Origin: Deltaproteobacteria bacterium
GTDB taxonomy: Bacteria; Myxococcota_A; Polyangia; HGW-17
Direction: 5' to 3'
DNA: 34,718 nt
NCBI GenBank assembly: GCA_016937155.1
Contig: JAFGWM010000073.1
Coordinates: 1-34,718, forward strand
Below are positions 26,314-34,718 of the stretch, piece by piece; the first letter of the stretch is position 1; the number at the start of each line of letters is the position of its first letter. Made by a program: the position numbers and the translations under genes. The notes below the pieces were generated by a model. That model was not told the origin of the DNA. It did no database searches and saw only the letters and a list, made by a program, of their open reading frames with translations.

Positions 26314-27426
26314 ATGTCAAAAAGGGATTATTATGAAATACTTGGCGTAGCTAAAAATGCTACGTCAGCAGAAATTAAAAAAGCATACCGTAAACTCGCC
26401 ACCGCCTATCATCCTGACAGAAACCCTGATGATCCGGAATCTGAAGAAAAATTCAAGGAAGCAGCTGAAGCATATGCTGTTCTGAGTGATAATGAAAAAC
26501 GGCAGATGTATGACACTTATGGCCATGACGCTCCGGGTGGGGGAAGTCCATTTGGAGGATTTTCCAGTATGGACGATATTTTCAGCAGTCTCGGCGATAT
26601 TTTTGGTGATTTTTTCAACTTTGGTGGTGGGGGCCGGCAAAGAAGAAGACGTGGTGAAAATATTGGAATTTCCCAGCAACTTTCGTTTCGGGAATCACTT
26701 TTTGGATGCACTAAATCAGTTTCAGTTGAGAAATTTGATATTTGTGAATCATGCAAGGGCTCCGGAGCAAAAACTCCAGACGCATTTTCCGAGTGCAAAA
26801 CATGTCAGGGACAGGGTCAGGTTGTCCATAGACAGGGATTTTTTGCTTTTGCCACAACATGTCCTGACTGCTCCGGTCAGGGAAGGATCATCAGAGAAAA
26901 GTGTCCTGACTGTAAAGGTTCAGGTAAAATAAAAAGAAAAGAAAATATTAAGGTCAAAATACCCGCTGGTGTGATGTCAGGTCAGAGAATCAAACTTACC
27001 GGAAAAGGTCAGAGTGCTCCGGATGCAATCCCTGGAGACCTCTATATAGAGCTTCTTGTGAAAGAGGATGAACTTTTCGAAAGACATGGCTACGACCTTG
27101 TTGCTCCACTTCCGGTTTCATTTCCTCAGGCTGCCCTTGGAGTAAAAATCCCCTTTAAAATTCCTTTATCCATTGAAGATGATGAAGAAATTGAGATTAA
27201 TATTGCTAAAGGTACTCAGCCAAACGAAATAATCACAATTCCTGGAAAAGGGGTCACGATACTCAGTGAAAACACTAAAGGAGATCTTCATCTTCAGGTT
27301 ATACTTGTGATTCCTGAATCTCTATCCAAAGAGGAAGAAGATCTGATTCGCAAACTAGCTGATGTATCCAAGTCACCTGTCGCATCCAAAAAGAATATAT
27401 TTAAAAAGATTTTCGGAAACGATTAA
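26314..27426 (+). CDS. dnaJ: Chaperone protein DnaJ
   Basis: 370 aa, type I DnaJ that delivers unfolded proteins to DnaK and stimulates its ATPase. The J domain (1-70) has the HPD tripeptide at 33-35. A Gly/Phe-rich segment follows ([10 protein letters not shown] ... FNFGGGG, about 74-107). All four zinc motifs are intact: CESCKGSG (144), CKTCQGQG (161), CPDCSGQG (183) and CPDCKGSG (197). The substrate-binding C-terminal domains follow ([20 protein letters not shown] onward). The tail beyond residue 345 is Lys-rich. GGGGAA precedes the ATG. dnaK and grpE are not in the window, so the gene is separated from its usual partners and sits with envelope genes. Confidence 0.96.
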   Translation: MSKRDYYEILGVAKNATSAEIKKAYRKLATAYHPDRNPDDPESEEKFKEAAEAYAVLSDNEKRQMYDTYGHDAPGGGSPFGGFSSMDDIFSSLGDIFGDFFNFGGGGRQRRRRGENIGISQQLSFRESLFGCTKSVSVEKFDICESCKGSGAKTPDAFSECKTCQGQGQVVHRQGFFAFATTCPDCSGQGRIIREKCPDCKGSGKIKRKENIKVKIPAGVMSGQRIKLTGKGQSAPDAIPGDLYIELLVKEDELFERHGYDLVAPLPVSFPQAALGVKIPFKIPLSIEDDEEIEINIAKGTQPNEIITIPGKGVTILSENTKGDLHLQVILVIPESLSKEEEDLIRKLADVSKSPVASKKNIFKKIFGND

Positions 27427-27489
27427 ACAATCTTTATACCATATCTGCTTTTTTTTATTAACAGATCCTAATATTTACTGTACAATTTA

Positions 27490-27517
27490 TGGACTTGAAT
27501 TATCGTTGTGGTACAAT
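27490..27517 (+). promoter_or_regulatory. Candidate sigma-70 promoter of the kinase-STAND gene
   Basis: TGGACT (27490-27495) and TACAAT (27512-27517) are 16 bases apart. The -10 matches 5 of 6 and the -35 4 of 6. The start near 27524 would leave a leader of about 63 bases. The 160-base gap is AT-rich, so alternatives exist, including TTTACT (27475-27480) with AATTAT (27498-27503). Confidence 0.3.
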
Positions 27518-27586
27518 TCACTACAACTGGTAAAAATGTGTGCGATTTATAATTAAATTGACCCACACGTTGACGGGGATTTTTAT

Positions 27587-30500
27587 ATGTCAGAAGATAA
27601 GAGAACTCCTAAGAAAAAAACACCTAAGTACACTAAAACCATCACCAATGGAACGCCAATCAGACCTGCTCCTGTTGTTCCTATGGAAGAACAGGAAACC
27701 CAGCTTCAGCCGAGCGTTGACGATGCGGAAGCCCAGGACAATGACTGGGTTATTTCATTCAGTGGAGATGCGGCTTCGAAATCTGATAGCCGGGTAAGCG
27801 TCACTCAGCCGATTATTGCTGACTCAAGACTTGGAAACAAAGTTATTGAGGGTGGAAAGGCTAAATTTGGAGGGAACAGAGGCAAACAGGGTTCCACTGC
27901 AACCGGATTTCCCAGAAATGAAGATGTATTTGCACCGGGAACAATGGTTTTCAAATATGAAATAATCAAGCTACTCGGAAGAGGTGGTATGGGCGCAGTC
28001 TATGTTGCACACGATACCAAACTCGGCCGAAAAGTAGCTATCAAATTTCTCTCGAAGAAAATTTCCGGCAAAGAAAAATTCAGAAAAAGATTTATGATAG
28101 AGGCTCAGGTCACGGCAAAACTGAACCATGAAAATGTCGTTACCATATATGATGCCGGTGAATTTCAGGGAAGTTCATATCTTGTTCTTGAGTTTCTCGA
28201 GGGAGACCCGCTGACTAAAATCATGAAAGGAAGAAAACTTCCAGCTGCACAGGCTTTACATTATGCAATTCCTGTGGTGAAAGCACTGCAGGCAGCTCAC
28301 ACTAAAGGTATTATTCACCGGGATCTGAAACCGGATAATATTTTTGTAATGAAGGATGGTGGTGTTAAGGTTCTTGACTTCGGACTGGCGAAAATGCTCG
28401 ATACAGAAGAGGAAGCCAGCGGAAAAGACGCAATTGCCAAGCAACTTGCCTCCGAGACAGGAAGTGGACGGCAGGATCTCACAAAAGCCGGTGCCATTAT
28501 GGGTACTTACGCTTACATGTCCCCTGAGCAATGGGGAATGGACAAGGTGGATGCTCTCAGTGATATATATGCGTTTGGTGTTATTCTTTTTGAAATGCTG
28601 ACTGGAGAACACCCCGTGGGAACCAGAGCTGCCCAGACTCTGGCGGAAAGCGCATCCCGTCTGGACAACCAGCTTCGTGGAGTTCGTGAAATTGACCCAA
28701 CCATTTCGGGAGAAATTTCTGAAATTGTTTCCAAGTGTCTCCAGAAGAGAAAAGTCCACCGCTATCAGAATCTTCAGGAAATCCTTGTGGATCTTGAAAA
28801 TGCTGATCCCAACAGACAAGCGGGAAGACGACTCAGTGAGTCGGAGTCACCATATCCCGGTCTCTCCTCATTTCAGGAAAGAGATGCTGATAAATTCTTT
28901 GGTAGGGATGCTGAAATAAATCGTTTTGTAATAAAATTGAGAGAAAACAGTATTCTTGCAGTCATCGGACCTTCAGGGGCTGGAAAGAGCTCCTTCATCA
29001 GAGCAGGTGTTATTCCTCAGATAAAGCGAACAGGTCGAAAGCCCTGGGATATGATTGTAATCCGTCCGGGACGTGATCCGTTTGCCGGTCTGGCTGGAAG
29101 CCTGCTAAAGGGTGGCTCATCCACTGCCACTTCCAGTGCGGTACATGAGGAACATGCTCTGGCAAAACAACTGAGAAATGAACCGGGACAGCTTGGGACT
29201 CTTCTTAGAGCCAGAGCTCGAACAACCGGTCATCCTGTAATGCTCTTTGTTGATCAGTTTGAAGAAACATTCACTCTTGTTGCCAGTGATGATGCAATGA
29301 AGTTTACAACTGCACTTGCGGGTGCTGCAGAGGATCCTGAGGTTCCCGTTCGCGTGGTTGTAGCCATGAGAAGTGATTTTCTTGATCGCGTGGCGGAATA
29401 TGAAGAACTGATGGAAGCCATAACGAAGGATGTAACAATCCTTCAGTCTCCTGGACCAACAGGGCTGCATGAAGCTATCATCCGACCGGCAAGTCTTATG
29501 GGCTACAGTTTTGAAGACCCACAAATGGTCGAAGAAATGGTTGGAAGCCTCAAGGATGAACCGGCTGCACTGCCACTTTTGCAGTTCACCGCTTCGAAAT
29601 TGTGGGAAAGTCGTGACAAATCCAGAAAAATCCTCCCCCGACGGGTATATGAGGAAATGGGTGGTGTTGGAGGCGCCCTTGCGAGACATGCTGACAGTGT
29701 TCTGTCAGGAATGACCAGCGCTGATCAGCATTCATGTAAGAGACTGTTCCAAAGACTTGTCACCAGTGACGGCACCAGAACAGTAATAACGGTCAGTGAA
29801 ATCAGCAGTTTCATGGGACCTGAAGTTGCTGCACGTATATTGAGAACTCTCGCTGCCGCAAGATTGCTGACAATTAGCACAATTGGTGAACACAGTGAGG
29901 ATGCACAGGTTGAAATTGTTCATGAAAGCCTGATTTCAAGATGGGCTACATTAAAAAGATGGCTTGAAGAAGACAATGAAAATATTGCCATGCTTCAGAG
30001 TCTCAGGGAGGCCTCCAAGCAATGGGATCTCAAAGGCCGACCCAATGGACTTTTATGGACAGGTGACACACTCGAAGAAGCACGATTGTGGCGTAAAAAA
30101 TATCAGGGAGAGCTGACAACACTCGAAACTGTCTATCTGGAAGCAGCATTGAGACTTGCTGACAGAAGCGCCAGAAGAAAAAAATACCTGATCATTACGG
30201 CAATAACAATTATGGCTTTTGTCACCATAGGAGCCATTGCCGCACTGTTTGCCATTAGAGGCGCAGAAAAAAATGCAAGAATTGCAGCTAAAAACGCAAA
30301 ACTTGAAGCGAGAAAAGCAGAGGCCGCAGAAAAAGAAGTTAAGCAGAAAATGGTTCTGCTGGCAGAAGAAACTAAGAAGGCAAAAAGAGCCGAAAATCTT
30401 GCATCACAACGACTTCAGGAAGTCGTAAATGCCCGTGAGCAGGAAAAGAAGGCTCAGAAAAAACTCGAGGAATCCAATTCAAAGCTACTTGTTGCATTGC

Positions 30501-30727
30501 AGAATGCTGAACTGGCAACCAAACGTGCTGAAGCTGCAACAAGAAGAGCACGAAGGGCGGCATATCTTGTTCGCCTGAGTGCAACGAGTGAGCGAAAAGC
30601 TAGAATTGAGGCGGAAAACGCAAAAAAACAGGTTCAGGAGATGTTGCAGAAGGAAAGAGAGACTGTACGCAGACTTCAGGCTCTCAGATCAAAAATTATA
30701 CAAAAACTTCCTGAACGTTTGAATTAA
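27587..30727 (+). CDS. Ser/Thr protein kinase - nSTAND1 NTPase - TM - coiled-coil protein
   Basis: 1046 aa. After a disordered N-terminus (1-120) comes a Hanks-type kinase domain (about 123-405): GRGGMGAV loop (131-138), K153, HRDLKPDN (244-251), DFG (264-266) and MSPEQ (311-315), all catalytic residues intact. Next is an nSTAND1-type NTPase (about 422-800) beginning YPGLSSFQERDADKFFGRD with Walker A GPSGAGKSS (461-469), Walker B MLFVDQFEE (552-560) and AMRSDFLDR (593-601). One membrane helix follows (about 866-888), then a 150-residue Ala/Lys/Glu-rich coiled coil to the end. Relatives usually end in WD40 repeats; none are here. Kinase and NTPase should be cytosolic, and the coiled coil lies on the other face of the membrane if the single helix spans it. 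Substrate and signal unknown. Confidence 0.92.
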   Translation: MSEDKRTPKKKTPKYTKTITNGTPIRPAPVVPMEEQETQLQPSVDDAEAQDNDWVISFSGDAASKSDSRVSVTQPIIADSRLGNKVIEGGKAKFGGNRGKQGSTATGFPRNEDVFAPGTMVFKYEIIKLLGRGGMGAVYVAHDTKLGRKVAIKFLSKKISGKEKFRKRFMIEAQVTAKLNHENVVTIYDAGEFQGSSYLVLEFLEGDPLTKIMKGRKLPAAQALHYAIPVVKALQAAHTKGIIHRDLKPDNIFVMKDGGVKVLDFGLAKMLDTEEEASGKDAIAKQLASETGSGRQDLTKAGAIMGTYAYMSPEQWGMDKVDALSDIYAFGVILFEMLTGEHPVGTRAAQTLAESASRLDNQLRGVREIDPTISGEISEIVSKCLQKRKVHRYQNLQEILVDLENADPNRQAGRRLSESESPYPGLSSFQERDADKFFGRDAEINRFVIKLRENSILAVIGPSGAGKSSFIRAGVIPQIKRTGRKPWDMIVIRPGRDPFAGLAGSLLKGGSSTATSSAVHEEHALAKQLRNEPGQLGTLLRARARTTGHPVMLFVDQFEETFTLVASDDAMKFTTALAGAAEDPEVPVRVVVAMRSDFLDRVAEYEELMEAITKDVTILQSPGPTGLHEAIIRPASLMGYSFEDPQMVEEMVGSLKDEPAALPLLQFTASKLWESRDKSRKILPRRVYEEMGGVGGALARHADSVLSGMTSADQHSCKRLFQRLVTSDGTRTVITVSEISSFMGPEVAARILRTLAAARLLTISTIGEHSEDAQVEIVHESLISRWATLKRWLEEDNENIAMLQSLREASKQWDLKGRPNGLLWTGDTLEEARLWRKKYQGELTTLETVYLEAALRLADRSARRKKYLIITAITIMAFVTIGAIAALFAIRGAEKNARIAAKNAKLEARKAEAAEKEVKQKMVLLAEETKKAKRAENLASQRLQEVVNAREQEKKAQKKLEESNSKLLVALQNAELATKRAEAATRRARRAAYLVRLSATSERKARIEAENAKKQVQEMLQKERETVRRLQALRSKIIQKLPERLN

Positions 30728-30747
30728 TTTACAGCGTTGAATAAAAA

Positions 30748-30777
30748 TTCAGATATACTAGATTGACGGCATATAAT
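30748..30777 (+). promoter_or_regulatory. Candidate internal promoter before the TPR-PEGA gene
   Basis: A perfect TATAAT (30772-30777) lies 18 bases after TTCAGA (30748-30753, 4 of 6). Its start, near 30784, falls after the first in-frame ATG (30780) but before the ATG at 30798. If real, it favours 30798 as the translation start and allows separate expression from the kinase gene. Confidence 0.4.
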
Positions 30778-30797
30778 TTATGGATGGTATACTCAAT

Positions 30798-31838
30798 ATG
30801 AAAGCGACTATTTTTGTACTTTTGTTCCCAATACTGATTCCTGCACATGCTTCTGCTCAGGATCTGCCAATTGCTCTTGACGAAAAAGGCCCGAAGAAAG
30901 CACAGGGAGTTAAGGTTGTTTCAACTAAAATAGAAGCTCCTCTCCAAAGCAAAACATATGCAGAAAAAACTGAATCATCTCAGGCGGAAAAAGCGAGAGC
31001 TATCTTTAAGCGCGCCAACAAATATTTTGAGGACAGAAATCTTCCAGTAGCACTTAGTCTTTATAAAAAAGCCTATAATTTATGGCCCCATCCAAGGATT
31101 ATCTTCAATATGGGTGTAACTCTCGGAATGATGAGTAAACCCCTGGAAGCCGCGTTGATGTTCAAGGCTGTTCTTGAACTGGGGCCTGAACCGGTGGAAG
31201 CTCATCGGTATAAAGAAGCGAAGGAACGTTATCTTGAGCTTATGGGTACTCTGGCAATTCTTAGAATTTCTTCTCAGCAATCTGGTACTAAAGTGTACGT
31301 TGACGGTAACCTTGTTGCAACCGCGCCTTTTACAAAAGAGATTCTACTGACTGGTGGACGACACCTGGTAACAGCAAATCTTACTGGTCATATTGCATTC
31401 AACAGGGACATATTCCTGCCGTCAGGGATAATAGCTGAAAAAATAGTTACCCTTAACAAATTTGAACCCATTGTTAAATTCAAAAAAGTTAAAAGATACG
31501 GAAATATATGGCCGATTGTTGCAGCTGGAGCCAGTGCTGTACTTCTAGGTTCAGGAGGCTTTCTGGTGTATCAGGGAAGATCGGAAATAGATGATCTTCA
31601 GGCAGAGGTCAACCTGATTGCGGGACAGAGCATTGAGCAGGGAACCATACTTGCTTTTGACTATGATCTTTCAAAACAGGATGGCCCTTTACTCAAACAG
31701 AATGTTGGAAGTGCAATGATTGGTGTGGGAATTACAGGTGCAATTACCGCTGCTGTACTTTATTTTTTCCAGGAAAAACAGGTTCAGTACACGGTTACAC
31801 CAGACTCAAATGTGGAAAAAACACATACACTTGAATAG
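30798..31838 (+). CDS. TPR and PEGA-domain exported membrane protein
   Basis: 346 aa from the ATG at 30798, which begins a clean signal peptide (MKATIFVLLFPILIPAHASA, cleaving at residue 20); an ATG six codons upstream (30780) is also in frame. Residues about 64-140 are TPR-like (RAIFKRANKYFEDRNLPVALSLYKKAYNLWP, IIFNMGVTLGMMSKPLEAALMFKAVL). A PEGA domain follows (about 165-200: TKVYVDGNLVATAPFTKEILLTGG, RHLVTANLTGH). The C-terminus has two hydrophobic segments (about 235-255 and 294-315) with an acidic loop between. PEGA domains are extracytoplasmic and often accompany Ser/Thr kinases. It lies between the kinase-STAND gene and the giant lipoprotein (14-base gap), so the three probably form one envelope module. 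Confidence 0.88.
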   Translation: MKATIFVLLFPILIPAHASAQDLPIALDEKGPKKAQGVKVVSTKIEAPLQSKTYAEKTESSQAEKARAIFKRANKYFEDRNLPVALSLYKKAYNLWPHPRIIFNMGVTLGMMSKPLEAALMFKAVLELGPEPVEAHRYKEAKERYLELMGTLAILRISSQQSGTKVYVDGNLVATAPFTKEILLTGGRHLVTANLTGHIAFNRDIFLPSGIIAEKIVTLNKFEPIVKFKKVKRYGNIWPIVAAGASAVLLGSGGFLVYQGRSEIDDLQAEVNLIAGQSIEQGTILAFDYDLSKQDGPLLKQNVGSAMIGVGITGAITAAVLYFFQEKQVQYTVTPDSNVEKTHTLE

Positions 31839-31852
31839 CCGGAGAGAGAATT

Positions 31853-34718
31853 ATGAATCGCATCTTATTTTTCATTTTATTACTTGCTTTTTCTTTTTCT
31901 AATTCATGCAGCAAGGAGCTGGCTATTGTCGAGTGCCCCAATGGGACATTCTGTCCGGACGGTACAAAATGTCTTGAAAGCGGAGTTGATGAAAATGGCG
32001 ATCCTTCGTTTACCTGTACAAACGCCGGTTGCGGAAACAACGTCGTGGAAGTCACAAATGACGAAGCCACATCGGAAGATTGCGATCTTGGAAGTTTTAA
32101 CTCCAATGCCGCCAACGCTGATTGCCGTGAAAACTGTAAATTTCAGGACTGCGGTGATGGAATCATTGATGACGAAAAGGGTGAAGCCTGTGACCTTGGC
32201 AGTGATATAAACACTGTTCACAATGCCACACCGGAGGATCCCATCCCTGATGTTTGCAGAGCTTTTCCAAATCCCGACTTCAATCCGGACAGACCTCAGG
32301 ATGCCCCGGAGCATGTTTGTGCCTTACCCGAGTGCGGTGATGGGATCAGGGATCTTGCATCCAACACTGGTCCTCAGGGAGCTGCAGCTGAAGAGTGCGA
32401 TGAAGGGGATCCCGACAATCCTCTTATAGATGGTGGTCTTAATGGAATAGGACCTGAAGCTACATGTACATCAGACTGTGCGCTGGCAAAATGTGGCGAT
32501 GAAATAATAAATTCCAGTATAAGAGATGGCTACATTGATCCAACAGTGGAAGAATGCGATCTTGGTGAAGCAAATTCAGATACTGCAGATACATGCCGTA
32601 CAAACTGTCTCAATCCTTACTGCGGTGATGGAATCCGTGATTATAACTCAGGTACAGGACCCGATGGCGGAGCCGAAGAATGTGATGAGGGAAATGGAAA
32701 CTCGGATGATCCCAACTCCGTATGCAGAACGGATTGTTCTCTTGCCACATGTGGTGATCATATCACTGATACAAATACTGAAGAATGTGATGAGGGAGAA
32801 GACAATGCCAATGAGCGCAACCAGTGCCGTACAGACTGTACCCTGCCCTATTGTGGTGATGGTATCCTGGACATAAATTACGGTGAAGAATGTGACACCG
32901 GAGTTTTGGGCACCGTGGATGGATGCAGTGACAACTGTGAAGTTGAATCCGGATGGACTTGTGACCCTGACACCGATCCTTCCTTCTGTCAGGAGGGCTG
33001 CGGTGATGGACTGATTCGTGGTATTGAAGCACTTGAGGGCCATTGTGATGACGGTAATGAGTTGTCATCTGATGGCTGCAGTGCAACATGTATTATTGAA
33101 ACAGGGTGGCTCTGTGATACATCAAACACTGAAGTCCCCAGCCCATGTGTTCCTGATTGCGGTGACACCATCAGAGTCGGACCTGAAGACGATCCGGGAA
33201 GATGTGATGATGGAAATACAACTCCTGGTGATGGATGCAACGGAGCATGTTATGTAGAAGTTGGCTGGATTTGTAACTCAGCAGAGCCAACGGTCTGTCT
33301 TCCTGACTGCGGTGACGGAAGATCCCGGGGATTTGAGCAGACTGCAGGTTTCTGTGATGACGGAAACAACATTCCCGGCGACGGATGCGATGAAAACTGT
33401 GTGGTTGAAACCGGCTGGGGTTGCACTACCGGTAACTATGATCTCCCATCAAGCTGCAACCCAACCTGTGGAGACGGGCTGATAGTACATCCATACGAGG
33501 AATGTGACGGTACAAATCTTGATTCAAAGACATGCAGCAGTGACTGGAATTTCACTCACGGAACACTTCAGTGTACTGGATGTATGTTTGACTTCACTCT
33601 ATGCGTGGGTACCTGCGGAAATGGAACAAAGGAAGACAGTGAAATATGTGATGACGGTTACACAGATGCATGTGGTACCTGCAACGGAAGCTGCACCGAC
33701 TGGGGCTCCGGCTCTATACCCGGAGATGGTCAGAGATGTCCGGAAACTGAAGAGTGTGATACAGGTGTTCAAGGCACAGTTGATGGTTGCAGTGATACCG
33801 GTACAATAGATCCAGGCTGGGAATGCAACACTGCTGTTACCCCCAATGTGTGTAATCCAATTTGTGGGGATGGTCAGGTTCTGGGTGGTGAGGTCTGCGA
33901 TACCGGTAATCTGAATGGACGCACATGTACATCAGAGTACGGTTATACCAATCCAGCCGGTCTTCTCTGCAACTCCACATGTGATGGTTTTGAAAACCCG
34001 GGAAACTGTGACAATACTTGTCCGGACGGCAAACTGGAACCTGGTGAAACATGCGATGATGGTGGTACTGTGCCTTCTGATGGTTGCAGTGCAGTGTGTC
34101 AGATAGAGGATTACTGGCAATGCAATACAGCAGTAAGTCCCAATGTCTGTACTCCGATATGCGGGGATGGTCATATCAGAGGAGCAGAAGCCAGTTCTAC
34201 AGGCTGTGATGATGGCAATTTAATCGATAATGACGGGTGTACCAATTGCCATGTTGACCCTGGTTATGAATGCACAGGTGAACCCTCAATCTGTAATGAG
34301 AAATGTGGGGATGGTCTTAAAGTTGGAAGTGAATTCTGTGATTTGGGTGTACTGAATCAGCCTGGAGATACATGCTCAACAGTATATGGATACTCAAACC
34401 CTGCGGGACTTGCCTGCAACGCAACATGTACCGGCTATACAGATTCAGGATGTAACTACACCTGTCCCGATGGCCATCGTGAGCCTGGAGAACAGTGTGA
34501 TGATAATAATCTGTTAAACACTGATGGTTGTACCCAGTTCTGCGCAACTGAACCCGGTTGGACGTGTACCGAGAATGTCTTGGGGTTATCCACTTGCACC
34601 CCTGATTGTGGTGACAGTCTCAGGGTTGGTTCGGAAACCTGTGATGATGGAAACACAACATCTTCAGATGGTTGCAGCAACACATGTCAGGAAGAAACCG
34701 GCTGGACTTGTACTGGTA
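31853..34718 (+). CDS. Very large Cys-rich lipoprotein with DUF4215 repeats (3' end beyond window)
   Basis: At least 955 codons, open to the window edge, so the C-terminus is not seen. GGAGAGAG (31841-31848) precedes the ATG. The signal MNRILFFILLLAFSFSNSC gives lipidated Cys 19. The rest is continuous Cys/Asp/Gly-rich repeats. The first third uses CGDGIxD ... EECDEGxxN ... CRTDCxLPYC units. From about residue 365 on, most units are the DUF4215 / 'myxococcus Cys-rich' form: PDCGDGxRxGxExCDDGN ... DGCxxxC ... ETGWxC. Such proteins are secreted or surface-exposed and often carry a C-terminal sorting signal, which would lie outside. No enzyme motif is seen. It is the last visible gene of the kinase-PEGA unit. 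Other-frame ORFs in this stretch are shadows. Confidence 0.92.
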   Translation, partial: MNRILFFILLLAFSFSNSCSKELAIVECPNGTFCPDGTKCLESGVDENGDPSFTCTNAGCGNNVVEVTNDEATSEDCDLGSFNSNAANADCRENCKFQDCGDGIIDDEKGEACDLGSDINTVHNATPEDPIPDVCRAFPNPDFNPDRPQDAPEHVCALPECGDGIRDLASNTGPQGAAAEECDEGDPDNPLIDGGLNGIGPEATCTSDCALAKCGDEIINSSIRDGYIDPTVEECDLGEANSDTADTCRTNCLNPYCGDGIRDYNSGTGPDGGAEECDEGNGNSDDPNSVCRTDCSLATCGDHITDTNTEECDEGEDNANERNQCRTDCTLPYCGDGILDINYGEECDTGVLGTVDGCSDNCEVESGWTCDPDTDPSFCQEGCGDGLIRGIEALEGHCDDGNELSSDGCSATCIIETGWLCDTSNTEVPSPCVPDCGDTIRVGPEDDPGRCDDGNTTPGDGCNGACYVEVGWICNSAEPTVCLPDCGDGRSRGFEQTAGFCDDGNNIPGDGCDENCVVETGWGCTTGNYDLPSSCNPTCGDGLIVHPYEECDGTNLDSKTCSSDWNFTHGTLQCTGCMFDFTLCVGTCGNGTKEDSEICDDGYTDACGTCNGSCTDWGSGSIPGDGQRCPETEECDTGVQGTVDGCSDTGTIDPGWECNTAVTPNVCNPICGDGQVLGGEVCDTGNLNGRTCTSEYGYTNPAGLLCNSTCDGFENPGNCDNTCPDGKLEPGETCDDGGTVPSDGCSAVCQIEDYWQCNTAVSPNVCTPICGDGHIRGAEASSTGCDDGNLIDNDGCTNCHVDPGYECTGEPSICNEKCGDGLKVGSEFCDLGVLNQPGDTCSTVYGYSNPAGLACNATCTGYTDSGCNYTCPDGHREPGEQCDDNNLLNTDGCTQFCATEPGWTCTENVLGLSTCTPDCGDSLRVGSETCDDGNTTSSDGCSNTCQEETGWTCTG
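32030..34718 (+). repeat. Coding array of Cys-rich DUF4215-type repeats
   Basis: Repeated protein units centred on CGDG and ExCD(D/E)G(N), one every 35-60 residues. They are diverged at the DNA level, so they are not a slippage array. Two forms are distinguishable: CRTDC-type units to about 32940 and ETGWxC-type units after that. The GTVDGCSDN/T motif occurs in both parts (near 32910 and 33776). Confidence 0.85.

Noticed and set aside
27558-27586. TTGACC-17-TTTTAT just before the kinase gene
   Set aside because: Transcription would begin after the ATG at 27587, which also leaves no room for the ribosome site.
31884-33809. Chain of short plus-strand ORFs that could suggest a frameshifted gene
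   Set aside because: They are all in another frame. The frame from 31853 is open without interruption to the window end and carries the signal peptide and regular Cys repeats.

Overview
The window is gene-dense, AT-rich by eye, and bacterial. The gene content points to a 'deltaproteobacterial' lineage in the broad sense (Myxococcota or Bradymonadota-like). The reasons are: many exported lipoproteins, some very rich in Cys or Asp; a CDDGN...DGC (DUF4215 / 'myxococcus Cys-rich repeat') lipoprotein; a TPR-PEGA protein; a Ser/Thr kinase fused to an nSTAND1 NTPase; and mfd followed by parvulin-type chaperones. This taxonomy is an inference from gene families. No marker gene was compared with a database.

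Layout. (1) 100-173, minus: tRNA-His. (2) 294-9923, plus, a colinear run: exported CxxC / two-TM protein, Cys-rich lipoprotein, SpoT-like (p)ppGpp hydrolase, cysS, VTT (TVP38-type) membrane protein, uvrA, CPBP-type membrane protease. (3) 9943-12565, minus: a lipoprotein and a B12-binding radical SAM protein. (4) 12623-14392, plus: a DUF481-like outer-membrane protein, then a beta-barrel protein behind a well-formed sigma-54 promoter. (5) 14434-15207, minus: metallophosphoesterase. (6) 15368-16792, plus: lipoprotein made of eleven acidic DDDGDG repeats. (7) 16914-17636, minus: unrecognised cytosolic protein. (8) 17787-24684, plus: mfd and three exported SurA/PrsA-like chaperones. (9) 24764-27426, plus: Bax-inhibitor-1-like protein, OmpA-type lipoprotein, DnaJ. 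(10) 27587 to the window end, plus: kinase-nSTAND1-TM-coiled-coil protein, TPR-PEGA protein, and a very large Cys-rich lipoprotein cut by the window edge.

How the parts fit. Much of the window serves the cell envelope: periplasmic folding (three parvulin-like proteins), peptidoglycan anchoring (OmpA lipoprotein), outer-membrane barrels and surface lipoproteins. Core genes lie among them: stringent response, tRNA charging, and nucleotide excision repair by UvrA and Mfd. The most unusual block is the last one. A membrane-anchored kinase/STAND signalling protein sits directly upstream of a TPR-PEGA membrane protein and a giant disulfide-rich lipoprotein. A smaller pair of the same type (two-TM exported protein plus Cys-rich lipoprotein) opens the window at 294-1755.

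No intergenic gap exceeds about 250 bases. I found no convincing intrinsic terminator, CRISPR array, insertion sequence or phage gene.
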